Assembly (NCBI GenBank): GCA_964529855.1 | Contig: CAZGZU010000017.1 | Location: 1 to 18,467 of the forward strand | Length of the DNA stretch: 18,467 nt | Origin: CAZGZU01 sp964529855 | Lineage (GTDB): Bacteria; Patescibacteriota; Minisyncoccia; Portnoybacterales; UBA2143 | Direction: 5' to 3' | Shown: in pieces, positions 13,085-18,467 of the stretch | How positions within the stretch are numbered: the stretch's first letter is position 1 | Layout: each line of letters begins with the position of its first letter | Translations under genes and position numbers: made by a program | Notes under the pieces: generated by a model | What the model saw: the letters and a program-made list of their open reading frames with translations, nothing else | Database searches by the model: none | Told to the model about the DNA's origin: nothing

Positions 13085-13747
13085 ATGTCTTTCCTCACCC
13101 AATATATCATCAACCAGGGAGTGCCCCAGGAAACGGTCATTTTACTTTTAATGCTGCCTATTGTGGCAACAATTATTGCTTTTGCCCGTCAGGTAATCGG
13201 CATCAGAGGATTTGGCATTTATACTCCCTTGATTATTTCCTTTGCTTTCCTGGCCACTGGATTAAAGTATGGCCTGATTTTCTTTATGACCATTCTTTTG
13301 GTGGGGACTTTGATAAGATTGCTGGTTAAACAATTCCGTTTGCTTTACTTACCCCGCATGGCTATTGTTTTAACCATAGTTGCTTTGGCTATTCTGGTCG
13401 TTTTCTGGCAGGCCGCCTATATTGGCCGGGCAGGGCTGGTTGCCGCCTCTATTTTCGCTGTCTTGATTATGGTCACCCTGGTTGAAAAATTCGTGGTTGC
13501 TCAAATTGAACGAGGCGCCAAAAGAGCCATTCTTTTAACTTCCGAAACCCTGATGCTTTCCATTATCTGTTATTGGGTAGCCAGTTGGTCCTGGCTGCAA
13601 AATCTGGTCATGAATTATCCCCTCTGGATTATTTTAGGAACTATTATTATCAACGTCTTTTTGGGAAAATGGACTGGTCTGCGACTTTCCGAGTATTTCC
13701 GCTTCAGGGAAACCATCAAGCAAATTGAACTGCCCAAGAAGAAATAA
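13085..13747 (+). CDS. Seven-transmembrane protein, 7TM_transglut type, without the transglutaminase part
   Basis: The 220-residue protein has seven predicted membrane helices at about 18-36, 43-58, 60-82, 91-110, 114-134, 147-168 and 177-196, with short loops. The segment RQVIGIRGFGIYTPLIISF (about 35-53) matches the conserved loop and second helix of the family described as seven membrane helices usually fused to an inactive transglutaminase-like domain. Here the extracellular transglutaminase-like part is absent and the protein begins directly with the membrane region. In other bacteria this family sits next to an alpha-L-glutamate-ligase-like ATP-grasp protein and a retropepsin-like protease, exactly what follows here at 13897. 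A role as a membrane partner or exporter for the ligase product is inferred. The start codon has no clear ribosome site. Confidence 0.8.
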   Translation: MSFLTQYIINQGVPQETVILLLMLPIVATIIAFARQVIGIRGFGIYTPLIISFAFLATGLKYGLIFFMTILLVGTLIRLLVKQFRLLYLPRMAIVLTIVALAILVVFWQAAYIGRAGLVAASIFAVLIMVTLVEKFVVAQIERGAKRAILLTSETLMLSIICYWVASWSWLQNLVMNYPLWIILGTIIINVFLGKWTGLRLSEYFRFRETIKQIELPKKK

Positions 13748-13896
13748 AAGGCCCTAAAAGGCCGGACCTGAAAATATATATAAGGTTTGGCCTCGAGAAC
13801 TACGATCTTGCCGAAGGCAAGGTCGTATTCGAGAGACCGAACCTTAATTAGGCCGTAGGTTTTGAGGCCGGGCCTTAAAAACTACGACCTTAAACC
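13748..13896. repeat. Structured intergenic inverted repeats between the 7TM and ligase genes
   Basis: A 64-base hairpin spans 13782-13845: AAGGTT/AACCTT at the base, CTCGA/TCGAG, TACGA/TCGTA and CTTGCC/GGCAAG at the top, closing a GAA loop, about 25 pairs in all. Outer arms AAGGCCC (13748-13754) and GGGCCTT (13870-13876) could close the whole region. A near-direct repeat AACTACGATCTT (13798-13809) and AACTACGACCTT (13880-13891) flanks the right half. No U-tract and no ORF are present. It could be an RNA element controlling the ligase genes or a dispersed palindromic repeat. Confidence 0.6.
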
Positions 13897-15225
13897 ATGC
13901 TTGACTTCCTACAAAAATCCCGCTATATCCTCGGCTTGAATGCCCGTAATTTGACCTATTTACGGCCCTCTAATTCCCTGAGGGCTATTCGGATTGCTGA
14001 TAATAAACTGCTGGCCAAGAGAATTCTCAAAAAAGCCGGCCTGCCTGTTTTGGAAACCTATGCCATTATCAAACGGGTTGAGGAAATGAAAACCTTTGGC
14101 TGGACTGATTTGCCGCCCACTTTTGTTCTCAAGCCCAATCGAGGACTGGGCGGCGAAGGCATCCTCATTGTCTATGGCCGCAAAAAGAAATTCCCTCATC
14201 CCTGGGTCAGGGCAGATAAAAGAGAAGTTCGGATTGATGACCTGCAAAATCACGTTCTTAACATTCTGGAAGGAAGTTTTTCGCGGACTTATTTACCGGA
14301 CGTTGCTTTTTTTGAGGAACGGATTAAACTGCTTAAATTGCTCAAACCCTATTCCTTCCGGGGCATCCCTGACATCAGAATTCTTCTCTATAATTCAGTC
14401 CCCATTATGGCGGAATTGCGTTTGCCTACCCGGGAATCAGGCGGCAAAGCCAATCTTCACTTAGGCGGCCTGGGCGTGGGGATTGACCTGGGCACGGGCA
14501 TTACCACCACGGCCATTCAGAAAGACCGCATAATTGAATATGCCCCGGGAACCAGATTATTGCTGCGTGGTATCCAGATTCCTGATTGGAAAGAAGTGCT
14601 TCGTTTAGCCATCCTTGCCCAGCAGACAACCCGTATTGGTTTTCTGGGCATAGACCTGGCCATTGACCGCGATAAAAGACCAATGATTTTGGAATTGAAC
14701 GTCAGGCCAGGCCTTTCCATCCAGATTGCCAATCTGGCTCCTTTAGGCGACCGCCTCCAAAGAGTCAAAGGGCTCAAAGTTAAAACCATTACCAAAGGAG
14801 TCAAAATCGCCCAAGACCTTTTTGGCGGCGAAGTGGAAGAAGAAGTGGAAGAAATTTCCGGTCGCAAAGTAATTGGCATTAACGAACCGATTGACATCCT
14901 GGATGCTCAAAAAGAAAAATACCCGACCATGGCCAAGATTGATACCGGCGCTTACCGGACGACCATCTGCACCAGTTTGGCGGAAAAACTGGGCATTAAC
15001 CAGGTAGTCGACTCTAAAAAAGTCAGAGGCGCCTTGGGAGCCGAAGAAAGACCAATTATTAATCTTTCTTTTGTCCTGGATAAACGACTGGTCACTACCG
15101 AGGCCTTTATGGCCGACCGGACTGAAATGAAATACGACATTATTGTCGGACGCCGCGATTTAAAAAGATTTTTGGTTGACCCGGCCAAAAACGTGTTTAT
15201 GAGAAGCAGACCCCGCATCTCCTAA
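13897..15225 (+). CDS. Alpha-L-glutamate-ligase-like ATP-grasp enzyme fused to a retropepsin-like protease domain
   Basis: The 442-residue protein has two domains. Residues 1-300 match the RimK-related alpha-L-glutamate-ligase-like family: GLNARNLTYLRP near the start, DNKLLAKRILKKAGLPV, the ATP-binding FVLKPNRGLGGEGILIV (about 76-92), ESGGKANLHLGGLGVGIDLG and the metal-binding LELNVRPGLSIQIAN (265-279). Residues 325-440 match the retropepsin-like RimK-associated protease family (named ATP-dependent zinc protease): the catalytic KIDTGAYRTT (D349), RGALGAEERPII and the closing DIIVGRRDLKRFLVDPAKN. These two families are usually separate neighbouring genes; here they form one chain. Predicted role: ATP-driven attachment of an amino acid, perhaps glutamate, to a peptide, with the protease domain maturing or removing it. 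The substrate is unknown. Confidence 0.88.
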   Translation: MLDFLQKSRYILGLNARNLTYLRPSNSLRAIRIADNKLLAKRILKKAGLPVLETYAIIKRVEEMKTFGWTDLPPTFVLKPNRGLGGEGILIVYGRKKKFPHPWVRADKREVRIDDLQNHVLNILEGSFSRTYLPDVAFFEERIKLLKLLKPYSFRGIPDIRILLYNSVPIMAELRLPTRESGGKANLHLGGLGVGIDLGTGITTTAIQKDRIIEYAPGTRLLLRGIQIPDWKEVLRLAILAQQTTRIGFLGIDLAIDRDKRPMILELNVRPGLSIQIANLAPLGDRLQRVKGLKVKTITKGVKIAQDLFGGEVEEEVEEISGRKVIGINEPIDILDAQKEKYPTMAKIDTGAYRTTICTSLAEKLGINQVVDSKKVRGALGAEERPIINLSFVLDKRLVTTEAFMADRTEMKYDIIVGRRDLKRFLVDPAKNVFMRSRPRIS

Positions 15226-15230
15226 AATTT

Positions 15231-16733
15231 ATGGTTATCAAGGACCCAGCCACTCTTAAGGAATGCTTCAGCCAAATCAAAACCCCTATTTTTGGCGTAG
15301 GGGTTTATGCTTTTAATCGGCTGGGCCTGGAAAACATTGTCAATAATTACCGCATTTTAGCCCTTCGTTACAGCCTGGACACTGAAGTGATTGAAAAAGA
15401 CATAGAAATTTTCTCCCTGGAAAAAGGCATGGGCACCAAGCATATCCGCCAGCCCCGTAATGCCACGACAATTATCAGAGACCTCCGGACCAAAAAATAT
15501 CTGGAGAAATTCCTCTCTCTTGGCCAGCCGGCCCTGCTTGTTTACAAACCTTCCCCTAAAATGGAAGAGGTCTGTCAGGAAAACAACTGGCTGCTTATTG
15601 CCAATCCTTCAGAGTTTGGCAAAGAGCTTTTTGAAAACAAAATCAAATTCCGGAAAATTCTTCAGGAAATGGATATACCTGTGCCTCCCGGAAAAATCAC
15701 CTCGCTGGACAAACTGCACTATGGTCATCTGATGAATAAATATAGCCTGCCTTTTGTTATCCAGCATCCTACCAAAGGCGGCGGCAAAGGAACTTTTTTC
15801 ATTAACAATCAGGAGGATTTTGAACAAGCCCTTAAAAAATTGAAAGCCAAAGAAGACGAGGAGGATGAAAAAACCATTATCCCGCCCAGCCAGGTCATTA
15901 TCAGTCAATTCATCCAGGGGCCTTCGCCAAGTTTAACCGGCTGTGTTACCAAATCAGGCATCCTTTCCACTAACCTGCAATACCAGATTCTTGATATGCC
16001 CCAACTTTACAGTCCCAAGAAAGGCAATGGCCTTTTCTGCGGTCATGACTGGACCAGTTCCCGATTTCCCCAAAGCATTAATCAGCAGGCCTATGAGTAT
16101 GTAGAAAAAATAGGGCAGTATTTTAAACAAAACAACTACGGCGGTATTTTTGGCCTGGATTTCATTTTAGACGAAAAAACCGACCAGCTTTACATCAGTG
16201 AATGCAATCCCCGCCTGGTCGGTTCCTTCCCTATTTTACCCATGAGCCAGGCCTTAAACAACGAAGTTTCCATTCTGGCCTGCCATGTTCTGCAGTTCTT
16301 AAACCATGACTGCCAGATAGACATTGAAGCGGTTAATCAATCAATGCGGCAGGAAAAAACCGGCGGGCAAATGATACTCCATAATCTGACCGACCACTGG
16401 GCCAGGAGTCATCGCCAGCTCAAAGCCGGTATTTACAAACTGGAGAAAAATAAATTAAAATATCTTCGGCCTGGCTATGATTTGAAACATCTCAAAGACA
16501 AGGAAGAATTTCTGCTGGCTGACGGCGTTCCTCTAAAAAGAGCCCATTTCAGCCCTAATCGCCGGCTCTGCCGCGTCCTAACTCTTAACAAAACCCTTGA
16601 TGTTGATAACAAACAACTAACTCCCTGGGCTTCCCAGGTAGCCCAAGCAGTTTACCAGGCCTTTGATCTTAAACCGGTCAAATGGATAAAAACCAAAAAA
16701 ATCTTCAAACCTCATTTCTTAGCCAAGGGATGA
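15231..16733 (+). CDS. ATP-grasp ligase of unassigned specificity
   Basis: This 500-residue soluble protein starts 5 bp after the ligase-protease fusion. An N-terminal preATP-grasp-like region (about 1-130) precedes the ATP-grasp core: NKIKFRKILQEMDIPVPPGK (about 135-155), the glycine-rich ATP loop HPTKGGGKGTFFI (about 179-191), a backbone Glu/Gln region VIISQFIQGPSPSLTG, the strand GIFGLDFILD (about 304-313) and the metal-binding loop ECNPRLVGSFP (E324, N326, R328). The core resembles carbamoyl-phosphate-synthase and biotin-carboxylase-like enzymes of the amino-acid/peptide-ligase kind. About 170 residues after the core are not recognised (YKLEKNKLKYLRPGYDL region). Reaction predicted: ATP-dependent joining of a carboxylate to an amine. 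The substrate is unknown. Its stop overlaps the next ATG (ATGA). Confidence 0.85.
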   Translation: MVIKDPATLKECFSQIKTPIFGVGVYAFNRLGLENIVNNYRILALRYSLDTEVIEKDIEIFSLEKGMGTKHIRQPRNATTIIRDLRTKKYLEKFLSLGQPALLVYKPSPKMEEVCQENNWLLIANPSEFGKELFENKIKFRKILQEMDIPVPPGKITSLDKLHYGHLMNKYSLPFVIQHPTKGGGKGTFFINNQEDFEQALKKLKAKEDEEDEKTIIPPSQVIISQFIQGPSPSLTGCVTKSGILSTNLQYQILDMPQLYSPKKGNGLFCGHDWTSSRFPQSINQQAYEYVEKIGQYFKQNNYGGIFGLDFILDEKTDQLYISECNPRLVGSFPILPMSQALNNEVSILACHVLQFLNHDCQIDIEAVNQSMRQEKTGGQMILHNLTDHWARSHRQLKAGIYKLEKNKLKYLRPGYDLKHLKDKEEFLLADGVPLKRAHFSPNRRLCRVLTLNKTLDVDNKQLTPWASQVAQAVYQAFDLKPVKWIKTKKIFKPHFLAKG

Positions 16734-17605
16734 ACAGAATCAAAAATATGCGAAAAACACCACACATCTGCCTAATCAGAGGCGGCCCTAATTACTCTAA
16801 TATTATAGCTCAACAATTAAAAAACTCAGGAGCCAAAGTAGATGTTTTGCATTGGTCAGAATTCTTTCCTCTATCCAGTTGCCTTAAATTACCTAAATGG
16901 CATTTGATTTATCTAAGAATTGGTGGCGCTATTAGAGTAACCTTTATGTTAACCAGCCAACTACAAATAATGCGGTATAAATTGATAAATAATCCTCTTT
17001 CAATCTTCAGAACAAACAATAAATATTTAGGTGCTGTCTTGGCTGGCAAAGTAATGGAAGTTCCCAAAACATATTTGATTGGCAAACGTTTAAAGGATTT
17101 TCAAAGAATCCCCCGTTTACTAAAATTCCCTTTTGTGATTAAGCCCGTCTTAAGCATCCAGGGCAAGGGAGTAGTTAAAATAGAGAACAAAGAGCAGTTA
17201 GCTAAGTACTTGGATAAGTTGGATTACAGAAAACTTGTTGGCTATCCACGTCTTGCTCAAGAATTTATTACTTACCAACGACTGATTAGGGTGGTTATGG
17301 TTGGCCAGGAAATAATTGATGCTGCTTATGACGAACCAAAAGATGACTGGAAATGCAGCGTCTGTATAAACCCGAAGGTCAAACCCTACCCCCTCAATGA
17401 AAAGCTAAAAAAAACAGCCCGACAGGTCAAAAAAATAACCGGCCAGGAAATATGCATGTTAGATATATTTGAAAAGAATGGCCAGTATATTTTTAATGAA
17501 ATTAATAACCAATGTGATTTAAGTTTCATGCAACAAGCTACTGGAATAAATCACGCCGAGAAGATAGCTTATTATCTAACAGCTCAAGCCAGAACTAAGA
17601 TATGA
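16730..17605 (+). CDS. RimK-like ATP-grasp ligase
   Basis: I choose ATG 16730 (291 residues), which overlaps the previous stop as ATGA; an earlier in-frame ATG at 16682 would lie deep in the preceding gene, and ATG 16748 is a further option. The sequence follows the RimK/glutathione-synthetase plan: an N-terminal Rossmann-like part HICLIRGGPNYSNII, a linker helix FRTNNKYLGAVLAG, the ATP-binding strand FPFVIKPVLSIQGKGVV (about 135-151), AQEFITYQRLIRVVMVG, and the metal-binding FNEINNQCDLSF near 265. RimK-type enzymes add glutamate or related residues to a protein or cofactor tail. The final loop has NEINNQCD where NEVN is typical. The gene is visibly more AT-rich than both neighbours. Its stop again overlaps the next ATG (ATGA at 17602). 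Confidence 0.85.
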   Translation: MNRIKNMRKTPHICLIRGGPNYSNIIAQQLKNSGAKVDVLHWSEFFPLSSCLKLPKWHLIYLRIGGAIRVTFMLTSQLQIMRYKLINNPLSIFRTNNKYLGAVLAGKVMEVPKTYLIGKRLKDFQRIPRLLKFPFVIKPVLSIQGKGVVKIENKEQLAKYLDKLDYRKLVGYPRLAQEFITYQRLIRVVMVGQEIIDAAYDEPKDDWKCSVCINPKVKPYPLNEKLKKTARQVKKITGQEICMLDIFEKNGQYIFNEINNQCDLSFMQQATGINHAEKIAYYLTAQARTKI

Positions 17606-18467
17606 TTTCCCTCTTTGAGCAGCCTCACAAAGAAATAGACCCGGAGGAATTGTTTGGTTATGGCAGTCGCCACCTAATCATGAAAAAAGCTCAAAAAAAG
17701 GGAATTGACTGCCAGATTCTGTTCCGTACCAAAAGAAGCCGCAAACAAACCCTCTATATCCGCCTGACTAAAGGCAAAAAACACCGCTGGATTAGTCCGC
17801 CCAGGGGCTTTTTTAATTCCAAGCTTAGCTGCGAATTAGCCCTTCACAAAGACCTGACCCATCAGGTACTTCAATCAAACAACCTGCCCGTGCCCCGTTT
17901 TGCCAAAATCAATCAGGCAAAACAAATAGACCAGATAGAAATCCCCGCTCCCTGGGTCATCAAACCAGCCAATCAGACCCGGGGCAAAAACGTAATTGTT
18001 AAGATAAAAACCCGCAAAAAACTAAAAAGAGTCGCCAGCCAGTTACTTAAAAAATATCGTTATCTGATTGTTGAACAGTTTATCAAAGGCAGCGACTTCA
18101 GACTGCTAATGCTGGAAAACAAATTACTGGGCGCTGTGGAAAGAATTCCTCCTCGGATTAGAGGCGACGGCAAGCAAACCATTAAACAATTGATTGAAAT
18201 GACCAATAAAAAGGAGCGGCAACGAGAACCCAAAAAACCCGGCCCTTTTTTGAAGAAAATAAAGATTGATTTGGAGGTAACCAGATGTCTGGCCAGCCAG
18301 GGCCTTAAACTTAGCTCAATTCCCAAAAAAGACCAGGTTATTCAGGTCAGGCAAAATGCTAATTTCAGCACAGGCGGGACAGCCAGGGACGTAACCAAGC
18401 AAGTCCACCCGGAAAATATTAAAATAGCCCGTCGGGCCATCAAGGCGCTCGGGCTGCAATTCGGCGG
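17602..18467 (+). CDS. Cyanophycin-synthetase/GshAB-like ATP-grasp ligase, cut by the window end
   Basis: The frame opens at ATG 17602, overlapping the preceding stop as ATGA, and stays open for 288 codons to the window edge. Residues 1-90 are a basic N-terminal part (MISLFEQPHKEIDPEELFGY). The ATP-grasp core has the first strand WVIKPANQTRGKNVIV (about 118-133), VEQFIKGSDFRLLMLENKLL (about 155-174), the diagnostic ERIPPRIRGDGKQTIKQLI (about 180-198) and NANFSTGGTARDVTKQVHPE (about 252-271), all as in the ATP-grasp domain of cyanophycin synthetase and bifunctional glutathione synthetase. The N-terminal domain of cyanophycin synthetase is much longer, so this is a shorter relative. The rest of the ATP-grasp domain, and any Mur-ligase-like domain, lies outside the window. 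Confidence 0.88.
   Translation, partial: MISLFEQPHKEIDPEELFGYGSRHLIMKKAQKKGIDCQILFRTKRSRKQTLYIRLTKGKKHRWISPPRGFFNSKLSCELALHKDLTHQVLQSNNLPVPRFAKINQAKQIDQIEIPAPWVIKPANQTRGKNVIVKIKTRKKLKRVASQLLKKYRYLIVEQFIKGSDFRLLMLENKLLGAVERIPPRIRGDGKQTIKQLIEMTNKKERQREPKKPGPFLKKIKIDLEVTRCLASQGLKLSSIPKKDQVIQVRQNANFSTGGTARDVTKQVHPENIKIARRAIKALGLQFG

Noticed and set aside
13060..13329. 89-codon plus frame overlapping the 7TM gene start
   Set aside because: It is out of frame with the clear seven-helix protein and shows no family features.
1..18467. CRISPR array, tRNA, rRNA, prophage or intact insertion sequence
   Set aside because: No repeat-spacer pattern, cloverleaf, rRNA segment, integrase or transposase was seen on either strand.

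Overview
The window looks like a chromosomal piece of a Candidate Phyla Radiation (Patescibacteria, probably Parcubacteria-like) bacterium. This is inferred from protein style: compact genes, a small UBA-like/one-TM protein of a type I associate with that group, a secreted LTD-PKD protein, a shortened YebC, few Shine-Dalgarno sites and several promoters placed almost on the start codon. No rRNA, tRNA, CRISPR array or intact insertion sequence was seen. The taxonomic call is an inference, not a database result.

Left part (1-5419, minus strand). A leftward gene series reads tsaE, HAD phosphatase, stand-alone 5'-3' exonuclease, a V4R-like putative sensor protein, a soluble PAS-PAS histidine kinase, two single-domain response regulators and a DUF3048 (YerB-like) protein cut by the window edge. 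Spacing is tight, and two internal promoters may drive the signalling half. tsaE carries a 99-bp palindromic repeat inserted in frame. Its promoter is back-to-back with that of pilB, with the two -35 boxes 4 bp apart.

Middle (5492-8846). pilB (type IV pilus assembly ATPase) and ruvB lie on the plus strand. The 270-bp gap between them holds a well-closed structured region and a hairpin with a U-tract on the minus strand, which together look like a small leftward non-coding RNA. ruvB and a small membrane protein converge on a bidirectional terminator.

Accessory stretch (8889-11909). It holds a secreted protein of unknown function, an LTD-PKD-LTD surface protein with a C-terminal membrane anchor, and a small basic protein. 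Two of these have perfect AGGAGG ribosome sites, unlike their neighbours.

Right part (12005-18467, plus strand). yebC (a short form without its third domain) overlaps ruvC. After them comes the most interesting block: a seven-TM protein of the 7TM_transglut type, an alpha-L-glutamate-ligase-like ATP-grasp enzyme fused to a retropepsin-like protease domain, and three more ATP-grasp enzymes (one unassigned, one RimK-like, one cyanophycin-synthetase-like and cut by the window end). The last three ATP-grasp junctions are a 5-bp gap and two ATGA overlaps. I read this as a dedicated system that adds amino acids to a peptide, protein or envelope polymer, with a membrane partner and a built-in protease. 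Parts of the set (7TM, ligase-like protein, retropepsin) are known to associate in other bacteria; the four-ligase form and the fusion are what deserve attention.
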